Source of the DNA: Saprospiraceae bacterium
GTDB taxonomy: Bacteria; Bacteroidota; Bacteroidia; Chitinophagales; Saprospiraceae
Assembly (NCBI GenBank): GCA_020437105.1
Contig: JAGQWR010000057.1
Span: 1-55,980 of the forward strand
Direction of reading: 5' to 3'
Length of the DNA stretch: 55,980 nt
Shown: positions 9,301-17,514 of the stretch, piece by piece
Layout: each line of letters starts with the position of its first letter
How positions within the stretch are numbered: the first letter of the stretch is position 1
The notes under the pieces: generated by a model
Told to the model about the DNA's origin: nothing
Databases searched by the model: none
What the model saw: only the letters and a program-made list of their open reading frames with translations
Program-made: the position numbers and the translations under genes

Positions 9301-9959
9301 TGAGCATCCCGAATATCTCCAGCGACTCCTGTTGTTTTAGTCTGGATATAGAAAATCAATACGCCCGCTATATCGGCGGCATCCAAATCGAATCCCTGAC
9401 GCCCGGTGTGGATTTTGGAAGCCATTTCCCCGGCGGGCCATCCGCAGCAAACTGGAAAAGTACGTTGGTGAATGCGCAATTGCTCGAATGGCGTCAGCAA
9501 AATAACGGACAGGTACCCTACGGACTGTTTACAAACCTGATCAATTTCTGCTTTGATCAAACCTCTATTCCGGCACCGCCTTACCAGATGGAAGTACGCT
9601 GGCTAAACGGTCGGGGAGAAGTGGTTTGCAAAGAAATTCTGGAGCTGGATTGTGATATGCAATCTGATGATTTATGCGGATCCGGTCCGGTAGTGATCCA
9701 CAATGGTTTGACACCAAACGGCGACGGATTTAACGATGAGTTTGTAATCGACGGCATAGACCGCTGTGAAGCTGTCAACCTCACCATCTATAACCGCTGG
9801 GGAAATATTGTATATGAGCAGGCCTCCTATGAGGATGGTCCAAATTGGAATGGGCTGGGCGTAAACAACAACCCCTTACCCGATGGTACCTATTTCTATA
9901 TCCTGGATTTCACCGAGTTGAACGTACAGCGCAACGGGTATCTGGATATACGCAATTAA
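6339..9959 (+). CDS. Large secreted modular protein with C-terminal CHU_C (T9SS type B) domain
   Basis: 1206 residues from the ATG at 6339; an in-frame TTG at 6309 lies inside the leader hairpin and is less likely. Signal peptide (SYSIFSLMLLAFWPFLNL), then a propeller-like region (about 40-455) with phrases such as YATNLEDGRIYRIDPTSG, then alternating Cys-rich modules. The A module (starting around CCYSLDL or CCFSLDI) occurs at about 467, 727 and 985. The B module (Cys-rich, VFNFKVVNNTG or YEFTVTNTSS) occurs at about 603 and 860. The last 90 residues (NGLTPNGDGFNDEFVIDGI, then YNRWGNIVY and PDGTYFYILDF) are the gliding-motility-associated C-terminal domain that directs export by the type IX system and surface attachment. 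It is followed by PorP/SprF- and PorE-like genes, with which such proteins are commonly grouped. The role is inferred to be surface adhesion or matrix binding. Confidence 0.88.
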   Translation: MKSYSIFSLMLLAFWPFLNLTRQAAAPTDHSDTAYLMPPPGGCDTLFCGMGVVTCYGEINDPTAPVAAVIDMRYNSQAPIGDDWGNPSSGTAVPKIMPITWTVGEMGQVFGTAIDVVGNVYLAASDVYSFMAWPGAFPGSAGPAGTAGIYKADVNCLESTDQLVTTLNVDNQNTVGASVIPNTGGLGNGIGNVVYDPQGKFLYATNLEDGRIYRIDPTSGIILSIYDPFTVDTPGSPGMVTSAERLWGIGVYFDPNTNTNRLYFNRDGAHDASISSEIWSVQLDPSGEFMANPLGGGLFGDNSTTPKLEIPDVDGYQDAVTDIAFSREGHMLLAERGDFHGSQVSLYELIGGVWTFQYQYFIGESFNGLSSAGGIDFTNKEINGDLGYGCDSLIWASGNYLMADQVSDVIYGIQGIPFTGNALANNSQTDLFVDFDGLYGNLSNKGGIGDVEVFRCDCTSDQNFPCGELEFTVNDIGGDMCCYSLDLNSMLPSGGFPIAFVEIKMLSPDWIFNTGSLSVGSGYNWHSIPSNTVIQVGHNSGQIPSGNGNQLDVLEFCISPTGANPTSPQVLGIKWYALGPNGEEYAVCRETFVTECNIDNPDACVSIVDYEVDCSPDSPYEYVFNFKVVNNTGQPVHTVYFQDITPGFGFSSCSASNYLTALALPTSPNPLASGATSNVMCVKFVSSSPILSPTLIDFKLGLVSDDYCCHAADEITILLEPCCDPCEDKAIIVNDLDAQDGACCYSLDIVNDCSLDFFTKIETEILTPGVLYGYHGLGGPQASNWGVYPGSNPRSIVWVPNGGTVPSGTTPDIIQFCLDDINDPSEVPQQVLIKWFTEGCLCSDSLVCVDTLTFQCDAEYACLEISDRDLVCDAENQKYVYEFTVTNTSSIPFTATDLFVQVAAPSDVIITPSGGLFNLNPPLASGQSQTITTCLESTAGFPAPSDFAVLTYRLAFFNGPSADTCCFENRVDTLYFPPCGEEADCGQLSIPNISSDSCCFSLDIENQYARYIGGIQIESLTPGVDFGSHFPGGPSAANWKSTLVNAQLLEWRQQNNGQVPYGLFTNLINFCFDQTSIPAPPYQMEVRWLNGRGEVVCKEILELDCDMQSDDLCGSGPVVIHNGLTPNGDGFNDEFVIDGIDRCEAVNLTIYNRWGNIVYEQASYEDGPNWNGLGVNNNPLPDGTYFYILDFTELNVQRNGYLDIRN

Positions 9960-9966
9960 AAACAGT

Positions 9967-9999
9967 GGGGCGGTCCACCGAATGAGCCGCCCCTTTTTT
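9967..9999 (+). terminator. Intrinsic terminator between the CHU_C and PorP/SprF genes
   Basis: GGGGCGG (9967-9973) pairs with CCGCCCC (9987-9993), followed by six T. It lies 8 nt after the CHU_C stop and 11 nt before the PorP/SprF start. If the genes form one operon it would lower expression of the downstream genes; otherwise they have their own promoter. Confidence 0.8.
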
Positions 10000-10010
10000 A
10001 CCCACTTTTC

Positions 10011-10928
10011 ATGCAAAATAAAATGATCATGACTCGACTCCTGATGATTTCAATAATATGCCTGCTTCCATTTCTGGCTGCCGGACAGCAAGATCCCATG
10101 TTTACCAAATACATGTTTAACTCCCTGGTCTTTAATCCGGCCTACGCCGGCAGCCAGGGTAATGTTGATGTGAACGCCAGTTTCCGCCGACAATGGATTG
10201 GTATAGATGGTTCGCCAGCTACCATCCTGCTTTCTACAGAAGGCGCTTTAAACGACAAAAATATCGGACTGGGGCTCACCCTCTTCCACGATAGGATAGG
10301 AGTGGAGCGCCGTACGGATGTGTCAACCAATTACTCTTATATCATCGACCTTCCTTCGGGCAGGTTACTGCTTGGTCTGAAAGCGGGCATGGCTCTGTTT
10401 GGCTTTAATTTTGCCGACCTGCAAGCCGACCAACTTGACCCGTATTACCAACAGACCAATAGTCCGGCCAACCTTTATTTTGGTACCGGAGTGCTCTACC
10501 AGCATGATGTGTTTTTTGTAGCATTAGCCACACCAAACCTGATCGCTGTTGATTTGAATGGGAATGACCTGTTTCCAACTTTTATCAAAAGGCACTTTTA
10601 TGCACAGACCGGAGCCTGGATTGACCTGGGTGATTCGGGTATGCAATTTCGCCCCTCCTTATTGTTGAGCTTTCAGGAAGCTGCGCCTGTGCAGGCACAT
10701 TTAAATGCAGGCTTATTGCTGAATGAATATTTCGCAATGGGGGTCTCCTACCGTACTGGCGATGCGCTCAACGCCAGCGTAACGATTTACCCAAATTCGC
10801 ATCTTCGAATCGGACTCGGATACGATTTTACCGTATCCAAACTGAGGCCATATACGGATGCCACCTTCGAAGTTATGGTTGGGTACAGCTTCGGCGAGCA
10901 AGTAACCAAGATTGACAACCCACGCTAA
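10011..10928 (+). CDS. PorP/SprF family type IX secretion membrane protein
   Basis: 305 residues with a signal peptide ending in LLPFLAAGQ. Directly after it comes QDPMFTKYMFNSLVFNPAYAGS, the hallmark N-terminus of the PorP/SprF family, and then an outer membrane beta-barrel with alternating hydrophobic strands ending in an aromatic-type strand (FEVMVGYSF). PorP/SprF proteins work with the type IX system; SprF-like members are typically encoded next to large CHU_C adhesins and are needed for their secretion or attachment, which is exactly the arrangement here. The start at 10011 was chosen because it gives the full signal peptide; 10023 and 10029 are alternatives. It is followed after 19 nt by the PorE-like gene. 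Confidence 0.92.
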   Translation: MQNKMIMTRLLMISIICLLPFLAAGQQDPMFTKYMFNSLVFNPAYAGSQGNVDVNASFRRQWIGIDGSPATILLSTEGALNDKNIGLGLTLFHDRIGVERRTDVSTNYSYIIDLPSGRLLLGLKAGMALFGFNFADLQADQLDPYYQQTNSPANLYFGTGVLYQHDVFFVALATPNLIAVDLNGNDLFPTFIKRHFYAQTGAWIDLGDSGMQFRPSLLLSFQEAAPVQAHLNAGLLLNEYFAMGVSYRTGDALNASVTIYPNSHLRIGLGYDFTVSKLRPYTDATFEVMVGYSFGEQVTKIDNPR

Positions 10929-10947
10929 TTTTCAAAAGATCATTGAC

Positions 10948-13107
10948 ATGAAAAATTTAAAATACTTCCTAGGTTTTACCTGTCTGGTACTTTGGATGGG
11001 TTGCAATACAAGCGCTGCTCTTCAAAAAGGAGATACCGCCTACGGCCGACTGGAATATCAAAAAGCGATCGATTATTACGAGAAAGGCCTGAAAAGTGAT
11101 CAAAATCCGCAGGCCATGGTACAACTCGCAGACAGTTACCGGTTGACCGATCAATACGACAAAGCAGTTTATTGGTATGGACAGGCTGTCGAGCAGCCGC
11201 AGGTGGATCCACAGGTGAAATATTATTATGCGACCATGCTTTTAGCCACAGGCAATACAGAGGAGGCTGCCACCTGGGCGGAAGCCTACACCATAGCGAG
11301 ACCGGATGACAGTAAGGGACAGGCCTTATTGGAGTCTATTCAAAATCAGGAATTGCTGACAAAATCGAAGCTTTCCTACGATATCTATGGGGTGGCATTC
11401 AATAGCGAAAACTCAGATTACGCTCCCATGTTTTGGAATGGTGAATTGATTTTTGTAACCGATAGGGAAGGTAAAACCGATCCCTGGACAGGTCGTTCTT
11501 ACCATGCTTTGTACAGCACCCAAAATGGGATGTTAGACGCCAAGGCCCTTCCGGGAAACCTGGGTGGGGCATACCATAATGGTGCTGCCAGCATTTCGGC
11601 AGATGGCAAAACCATGTATTTTACCCGGAGCCAGGCGCGGAAGGAAAAAGGCAGAGACGATGTGGTACGTTTGTCGATCTATCAGGCACATCTGGAAAAC
11701 GGACAATGGATTGAGGGCGCGCCCTTTCCCTATAATTCCTCCGAATTCAGCAACCTGCACCCCAGTATCAGTCCGGATGGTAAACTCCTGATTTTTGCCT
11801 CAGATCGAGACGGACTGGGTGGCCGGGATCTGTTTGTCTGCCGTGATCAGGGAGGCCGCTGGGGCCCGCCGGAAAATCTGGGTGCACCTGTGAACTCATC
11901 CGGGAATGAATGTTATCCCTTCCTGGCAAATGACGGAAACCTCTATTTTGCTTCTGATGGTTTGCCCGGTTTAGGAGGTTATGACCTCTTTGTCTCCAGC
12001 TATGAAAACGGCTTCTGGACCAGTCCCCGAAACCTGGGTGGCGAAATCAATAGCAATAAGGATGATATTGCCCTGATTACGGCCGACGGCTTAAATAGCG
12101 GTTATTTTGCCAGTAATCGAGCCTCCGGAAATGGAACAGATGATATCTTCCAATTTTCCCGAAAAAAAGGAAGTATCAACCTGAACGGGATCGTTGTGGA
12201 TGAATTTACTTCCATTCCCCTGCCCAATGTGGCTGTGACAGCGATCAACCAGCTTACCGGTATGAAACAGACCTTTACCACTTCCAATGACGGTCGATTT
12301 TCCTTCTCTCTTGATGCGGATGCCAAGTATATCGTGAGCGGCATTCTGCACGAGATCAATACAACCCGGGAAACGGTACTGACTTTTGAAGTTCCGGAAG
12401 ACGAACCATTGTTTGTAAAACTCACCCACAATGATCCCCGCTTTTCGCTCAATGGGAAAGCCCTCAATCGCACCACCCAGTTGCCTGTCGAAGGCGCCAA
12501 GGTGAAGTTGTATAACGTAACCAAAGACGAAGAGCATGTGGCTTACTCCGATGCGGAAGGCAATTTTTCTTTCCAACTCACCCAGCAATCAGATTTTCAG
12601 ATCAGCGGTGAAAAGGATGGCTACTTTACGAGTATCCAGGAAGCGACCACCAAAGGATTGGATCGGTCAACCACCCTTTTTGTAAAACTGTACCTGACCA
12701 TTGAGGAGATTATCATAGGCAAAGAAATCACCCTCGACGGAGGCACCATCGGCAATGTGAATTTTGAGAATATCCTTTATGACTTTGATAAATCCAATAT
12801 CCGGAAAGATGCAGCGGTGGAGCTTGATAAACTGGTTAAAATTCTCCAGTCTAATCCAACCATTGTGATTGAACTTGGCTCACATACCGACAGCCGCGGC
12901 GAGGACGACTATAATATGAAGCTTTCTCAGGCCCGGGCAGAATCTGCCGTGAAGTACATTATTTCCAAAGGCATTTCAGCTGGTCGGATCACAGCAAAAG
13001 GATATGGCGAATCCCGCTTAGCCAATCATTGCCAGGATGGAGTGCGTTGCTCGGAAGAGGACCATCAGATGAATCGCCGAACTGAAATAAAAATTCTTAA
13101 ATTTTAA
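10948..13107 (+). CDS. PorE-like OmpA-family lipoprotein (TPR, PD40 propeller, CarboxypepD_reg, OmpA)
   Basis: 719 residues from the ATG at 10948; an upstream TTG at 10912 overlaps the previous gene. Lipoprotein signal with lipobox LWMGC (Cys about 19). Domains in order: TPR-like repeats (about 25-140), WD40/PD40-like propeller with ISADGKTMYFTR, ISPDGKLLIFASDRDGLGG and YFASDGLPGLGGYDLFVS (about 150-400), two CarboxypepD_reg-like folds (about 405-590), and OmpA C-terminal peptidoglycan-binding domain (about 610-719, YDFDKSNIRKDA, SHTDSRG, NRRTEIKIL). This order is that of PorE of the type IX secretion machinery, which anchors the PorKLMN ring or its substrates to peptidoglycan. As it follows a PorP/SprF gene and a CHU_C gene, I infer a locus-specific T9SS accessory; many genomes carry several copies. 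Confidence 0.9.
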   Translation: MKNLKYFLGFTCLVLWMGCNTSAALQKGDTAYGRLEYQKAIDYYEKGLKSDQNPQAMVQLADSYRLTDQYDKAVYWYGQAVEQPQVDPQVKYYYATMLLATGNTEEAATWAEAYTIARPDDSKGQALLESIQNQELLTKSKLSYDIYGVAFNSENSDYAPMFWNGELIFVTDREGKTDPWTGRSYHALYSTQNGMLDAKALPGNLGGAYHNGAASISADGKTMYFTRSQARKEKGRDDVVRLSIYQAHLENGQWIEGAPFPYNSSEFSNLHPSISPDGKLLIFASDRDGLGGRDLFVCRDQGGRWGPPENLGAPVNSSGNECYPFLANDGNLYFASDGLPGLGGYDLFVSSYENGFWTSPRNLGGEINSNKDDIALITADGLNSGYFASNRASGNGTDDIFQFSRKKGSINLNGIVVDEFTSIPLPNVAVTAINQLTGMKQTFTTSNDGRFSFSLDADAKYIVSGILHEINTTRETVLTFEVPEDEPLFVKLTHNDPRFSLNGKALNRTTQLPVEGAKVKLYNVTKDEEHVAYSDAEGNFSFQLTQQSDFQISGEKDGYFTSIQEATTKGLDRSTTLFVKLYLTIEEIIIGKEITLDGGTIGNVNFENILYDFDKSNIRKDAAVELDKLVKILQSNPTIVIELGSHTDSRGEDDYNMKLSQARAESAVKYIISKGISAGRITAKGYGESRLANHCQDGVRCSEEDHQMNRRTEIKILKF

Positions 13108-13140
13108 AGCGCCTAAAGATTTCAGATTTGGTTTTTTATG

Positions 13141-13175
13141 AAGACGTATCTCCTGCCGGGAGTGCGTCTTTTTTT
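13141..13175 (+). terminator. Intrinsic terminator after the PorE-like gene
   Basis: AAGACG (13141-13146) pairs with CGTCTT (13165-13170), with an inner CTCC/GGAG stem and a TGCC loop, followed by a run of T to 13175. It closes the CHU_C, PorP/SprF and PorE-like unit. Confidence 0.8.
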
Positions 13176-13284
13176 GTTGGTAACCTTTTTTCGTTTGCTG
13201 GAATATAATTTCACAAGCAATCCCTTCCGGTAGTTTTCACAACTATCGATTTTATATCATTTATCAACTTTTAAAACCTATCTG

Positions 13285-14607
13285 ATGAAACGCATTACCG
13301 TTACCTTGTTCCTAATGCTGGGATTTCTGTTTCTTCAAACGCCTGAAGTGCAGGCCCAAAATTACAGTGGAGTGTATCCACGTGTAGAGTTCTTTCGCCA
13401 CAACGGCTATGATCCTGTTTATGGTAAAGTGACCGTCGCTCAGGGCGACACGCTGGCCTTTATCCGCTTCCGCGGACATGTAAATTCCGGGATTTGGCAC
13501 ACCGGTACTGAAATCACTTCCTGGATTACCAGCCCGGTTACTGATATCGGATTTGAATCCAATCTGGTTTTCAGAACCGACAGTACCAGTCGGATGTCTA
13601 TCCTCCACAACGGAAATGTGGGGGTGAATACCGTTACCCCCCAGCAATTATTTACCGTATCGCATTCCAGTTTGCCTGTGATCCGTTTTGATCGATCAAA
13701 CGCCGGTGAGCGGGATTTTGAACTGTACAATGGTACCGATGGAAACCTGTTTTTCCGTGGTGGTTTAGACGGCGTTGGTGCCGCACTCTCCAACTTCATG
13801 GTGATAAATTACCTGGGGCGGGTAGGTATTGGTACAGATAACCCGGATCAATTACTGACGCTCTCCAATGCAGAGCCCGTCCTTCGCCTGGAGCGCAATG
13901 GTGCCGGAGAATCTGATTATGAACTGTACAATGGCGCAAATGGAAATCTCTATTTCCGGGGCGGTGCTGATGGTACAGGTGGGGCCCTGTCCAACTTCGT
14001 CGTATTTGATAATGCCGGCCTGGTTGGTATCGGAACAGAGGCACCCGATCAGTTGTTGACACTCTCTGCTCCCGACAATCCGGTCCTTCGACTGGATCGA
14101 TCTACCGGCGGCGAATTTGATATGGAGCTTTCGTTGCAAACCGATGGCGACCTGTATTTTCGAGGCGGACTGGATGATACGGGAGCCAACCTAAACGATT
14201 TAATGCTTTTGACAAATACCGGTAAACTCGCCATTGGCACCCTAAATACGCCGACCTCCCTGGGCGCCTCCGATCTGACAAACTATACCATTTTTGCTGC
14301 CGGCGGTATCCTGACCGAAGAGATTCGGGTACGCACCGGTTGGGCAGACTATGTATTCGACCCGGGCTACCAGCGCCTAAATCTGGAAAATGTGGAGTCC
14401 TATATCGAGGAAAACGGGAAGCTGCCAAATATGCCTTCCTCCGCAGAGGTGGAAGCAAACGGACTGGAACTCGGCGATATTACCGTTAAACAACAAGAGA
14501 AAATTGAAGAGCTGTTTTTGTATATGATCGAAATGGATAAAGAATTGGATGCCCTGCGGGCAGAGAATGAAAACCTGCGCAAGCGGGTAGAAGAACTGGA
14601 GCAATAA
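13285..14607 (+). CDS. Secreted repeat protein with C-terminal coiled coil (tail-fibre/adhesin-like)
   Basis: 440 residues with a signal peptide (residues 1-24, cleaved after VQA). Three imperfect repeats of about 66 residues (about 118-184, 185-253, 254-320) share the phrases LTLS..PVLRL(D/E)R, ELYNG..GNL(Y/F)FRGG and GRVGIGT. The next domain (about 338-400) carries GWADYVFDPGYQRLNL and GKLPNMPSSAEVEANGLELG, a conserved ending found in many Bacteroidota secreted proteins, and the last 40 residues form a coiled coil with heptad Leu and Glu. The layout resembles trimeric tail-fibre-like or adhesin proteins. No T9SS sorting domain is seen, so the route of secretion is unclear. It precedes the BNR protein by 27 nt and is probably co-transcribed. 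Confidence 0.82.
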   Translation: MKRITVTLFLMLGFLFLQTPEVQAQNYSGVYPRVEFFRHNGYDPVYGKVTVAQGDTLAFIRFRGHVNSGIWHTGTEITSWITSPVTDIGFESNLVFRTDSTSRMSILHNGNVGVNTVTPQQLFTVSHSSLPVIRFDRSNAGERDFELYNGTDGNLFFRGGLDGVGAALSNFMVINYLGRVGIGTDNPDQLLTLSNAEPVLRLERNGAGESDYELYNGANGNLYFRGGADGTGGALSNFVVFDNAGLVGIGTEAPDQLLTLSAPDNPVLRLDRSTGGEFDMELSLQTDGDLYFRGGLDDTGANLNDLMLLTNTGKLAIGTLNTPTSLGASDLTNYTIFAAGGILTEEIRVRTGWADYVFDPGYQRLNLENVESYIEENGKLPNMPSSAEVEANGLELGDITVKQQEKIEELFLYMIEMDKELDALRAENENLRKRVEELEQ

Positions 14608-14634
14608 GCCTTTGATCATCCAAAAACAGAAATC

Positions 14635-17445
14635 ATGAAAACGTATTTAACAAAAAAAAGCGGAACCTGGCTCGGCGTTTTGACGCTTGCCATCCTCGCT
14701 TTGTTTTATTTCAACACTCCCATCGAAATTGAGGAGGAAGGAGAAAATAAGCTACAGGAGATTGGTGATCGCTTCCAACAGGAATTTGACATGACTGTTG
14801 ATCCTGCAACCGGCGAAGTACCCAAATACAGATTGTACAAAGCATATCAAATAGCAGAAGCTAAACGCAATATGCGGGCATCCGATGACCTGCCTATCTT
14901 TTGGGATGAGCGTGGACCGGATAATGTAGGTGGCCGTACCCGTGCTATTTTAATTGATGCCAACGATGCAAGCGGCCAAACAATTTGGGCCGGCAGTGTT
15001 TCAGGCGGACTCTGGCGTACCAATAATATTGATGCAGGAGTTCCAAACTGGGTGCCTATCAATGACTTGTTTCAGAATTTATCTGTAAGCAGCATCGTCC
15101 AGGATCCTACCAATTCCAATAACCTGTTTTTCGGCACAGGGGAATGTTGGGGGAACCAGGATGCCGTACAGGGTATGGGTATCTGGAACTCTACCGACGG
15201 CGGTGCCAGCTGGAACCAATTGCCGCCCATGGATGGAACGACCTCCCCTTGTATTGTGAAGTTGCTGTTTGATAATAATGGCACCCTCTATGCTGCTACT
15301 AATAATCAACTCCGTCGATTTGATCCACTCACTGGCACCTGGCCGGGGATCTTAGGGGCGGGTGTATTTGCCGGAAATAACTTTATCTCCGACGTTGAGC
15401 TTGCCGCGAATGGCGATCTCTATGCCTGTGCTCGTTTTGACGGGGTATATCGCTCTGTCAATGGTGGCAATACCTGGACTTCCGTAAACAGCGGACTTCC
15501 CAGTGCTAATTTTGGCCGGATCGAATTGGCTACCGCCCCCGGTGCTGCAAATACGATCTATGTCATATATGCAGATACTACCACTGCAAATAACGGAAAC
15601 TGTTTTGCCGTTTATCAATCTACCGACTTCGGAGGCTCCTGGACTCAGCAAACCTGTCCGGGGAGTTTTGGTACGCAGGCCTGGTATGACCTCATTTTAG
15701 CCGTTGACCCCAATGATGCGAATCGGGTGTGGGCCGGCGGAGTAAGTATGAGCGTTTCGGCAGATGGCGGTGGAACCTGGACCGCCCTGCCAGGCATCCA
15801 TTCTGATCACCACGCGATCGTGTATTACGCAGGCGATTCCGATCAAATCCTTTTTGGAAATGATGGGGGCGTTTATAAATCTTACGATGCCTCGAATGCC
15901 GTTCCGACCGTTTCCGATAAAAATGCGAGTTACAATGTCACCCAGTTTTATGCGGTGGCCCTACACCCGGATGACGGCTCTAATTATATGATTGGCGGCA
16001 CACAGGATAACGCCACACCAAAGTTCCAGAATCCGGGTATGAATTCAACGACCTGTGTTTTATGCTGCTGTGACGGGGGCTGGGCATTCATCGACCAGGA
16101 TGATCCTACGATCCAGATTGCTTCTACCCAGGATGGTTCTTTTAGTCTTTCGACGGATAGCGGGAGCAGTTTTGCAAACATCGTTCCGAGCTCTGATCCC
16201 CGCTTGTTTATCACTCCGGCAGAGTATGATGATGCGGCAAATATCCTGTACTTCTCCGATACGAATGGCCGTTTTGGCCGGGTATCTGATATTGGTGGCA
16301 CCAATACCGTGACCAATGATTCGATTACGGCATTGGGTGGTGCCCGGGTTTCTGCTATGTTGGTGTCGCCATCCGTGGCCAACCGGGTATATATGGGCAA
16401 CACCAATGGGGCCCTGGTGATGATTGATAACGCTGATCAGGCAGGTGCTACTACGGTTACTTCCTTAAATAGTACTGGTATTGGAGCCTGGGTCTCGTCT
16501 ATTGCTGTTGACCCGGCAGATGAAAATCACATCCTCTTTACGCTCAGTAATTATGGCGTCACCAGTATTTATGAAACACCGGATGCGGGCGTTTCCTGGA
16601 ATGAGATTGAAGGTGATCTGCCAGATATGCCTGTGCGTTGGATCATCTTTATGCCGGATCAATCAGACCAGGCGCTGATCGCTACCGAATTAGGCATCTG
16701 GTATGCCAAGGATCTGGATGGTGCCAACACAGTATGGTATCCAACCAATGAGTTTGGTCTGGCCAATTGCCGGGTGGACATGCTACAAACTCGTCCTTCG
16801 GATGATATTGTCGCCGCTGCTACCCACGGACGGGGTATTTATACCACCGACTACTGGACCTTGCTAAATGGCTGTGAATTAAGCCTCAACCTTTCCGGGA
16901 ATATTACATCCGGATTGTACATGGCCAGCGAATTTATCAGCGCAGATGGAACGGTAGCAAGTGGCAGTACAGTAATCATGCAGGCCGGGGAATATGTAGA
17001 GCTGCTTCCCGATTTTACCGCCGAAGCAGGCTCCAATTTCTGGGCCCTGATTCGCGAGTGCACACCTGCCATGCCTATGGTTAGTGAAGACACCGGAGAA
17101 GACGAACCTGTGAGCGAAGCCCGAATGTTGGAGGAAGAGGAGCTTCCATTCCGCGAAAGCGAAACAGACCGTTTTGGCCAGCTGACCAATCCGGGTTTAA
17201 AAGTAAAACCGAATCCGACGCGGGATGTAGGTCAGATCCATTTTGAATTGCCCGCACGCGAGACGGTGCATGTTTATCTAATGGATGCACAAGGCCAGCT
17301 GGTGCGCATGTTTGCATCCGGAAGTCTGGAAGCCGGGGTTTATGACATGCCTTTTGAGGTAGATCCACTTGCCCAGGGTATTTATCTGGTGGTGATGAAA
17401 ACGCCAACCAGAACCTGGACTGAGCGCCTGGTGGTTGTTAAGTAG
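14635..17445 (+). CDS. BNR/sortilin-like beta-propeller protein with T9SS type A sorting domain
   Basis: 936 residues. An N-terminal hydrophobic segment (about 13-27) is followed by repeated propeller blades with Asp-box-like motifs such as STDGGASWNQ, SVNGGNTWT, STDFGGSWT, SADGGGTWT and TPDAGVSWNE, the pattern of VPS10/sortilin and BNR-type exo-sialidase-like folds. A short domain (about 742-805, LNLSGNITSGLYMASEFISA) precedes an acidic linker, and the last 80 residues (LKVKPNPTRDVGQIHFEL ... VYLMDAQGQLV ... GIYLVVMKT) form the type A C-terminal domain that directs export by the type IX system. No catalytic sialidase residues are obvious. I infer a surface-binding protein or unknown hydrolase. 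It lies 27 nt after the repeat adhesin. Confidence 0.88.
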   Translation: MKTYLTKKSGTWLGVLTLAILALFYFNTPIEIEEEGENKLQEIGDRFQQEFDMTVDPATGEVPKYRLYKAYQIAEAKRNMRASDDLPIFWDERGPDNVGGRTRAILIDANDASGQTIWAGSVSGGLWRTNNIDAGVPNWVPINDLFQNLSVSSIVQDPTNSNNLFFGTGECWGNQDAVQGMGIWNSTDGGASWNQLPPMDGTTSPCIVKLLFDNNGTLYAATNNQLRRFDPLTGTWPGILGAGVFAGNNFISDVELAANGDLYACARFDGVYRSVNGGNTWTSVNSGLPSANFGRIELATAPGAANTIYVIYADTTTANNGNCFAVYQSTDFGGSWTQQTCPGSFGTQAWYDLILAVDPNDANRVWAGGVSMSVSADGGGTWTALPGIHSDHHAIVYYAGDSDQILFGNDGGVYKSYDASNAVPTVSDKNASYNVTQFYAVALHPDDGSNYMIGGTQDNATPKFQNPGMNSTTCVLCCCDGGWAFIDQDDPTIQIASTQDGSFSLSTDSGSSFANIVPSSDPRLFITPAEYDDAANILYFSDTNGRFGRVSDIGGTNTVTNDSITALGGARVSAMLVSPSVANRVYMGNTNGALVMIDNADQAGATTVTSLNSTGIGAWVSSIAVDPADENHILFTLSNYGVTSIYETPDAGVSWNEIEGDLPDMPVRWIIFMPDQSDQALIATELGIWYAKDLDGANTVWYPTNEFGLANCRVDMLQTRPSDDIVAAATHGRGIYTTDYWTLLNGCELSLNLSGNITSGLYMASEFISADGTVASGSTVIMQAGEYVELLPDFTAEAGSNFWALIRECTPAMPMVSEDTGEDEPVSEARMLEEEELPFRESETDRFGQLTNPGLKVKPNPTRDVGQIHFELPARETVHVYLMDAQGQLVRMFASGSLEAGVYDMPFEVDPLAQGIYLVVMKTPTRTWTERLVVVK

Positions 17446-17468
17446 AATCAGAACAGATCGAATAAAAA

Positions 17469-17506
17469 AGAGGCTGTCTCAAGTTTGGGACAGCCTCTCT
17501 TTTTTA
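17469..17506. terminator. Bidirectional intrinsic terminator
   Basis: GAGGCTGTC (17470-17478) pairs exactly with GACAGCCTC (17489-17497), flanked by an A-run on the left and a T-run on the right, so it can end transcription of both the BNR gene (+) and the convergent PH-like gene (-). Confidence 0.9.
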
Positions 17507-17514
17507 GAGCGTTC

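Noticed and set aside
10912..10947. Upstream TTG start of the PorE-like gene
   Set aside because: It overlaps the previous gene and would bury the lipoprotein signal; ATG 10948 fits a lipobox at residue 19.
13231..13245. TAGTT/AACTA inverted repeat before the repeat adhesin gene
   Set aside because: Arms of five A/T-rich bases only; no support from neighbours or repetition.
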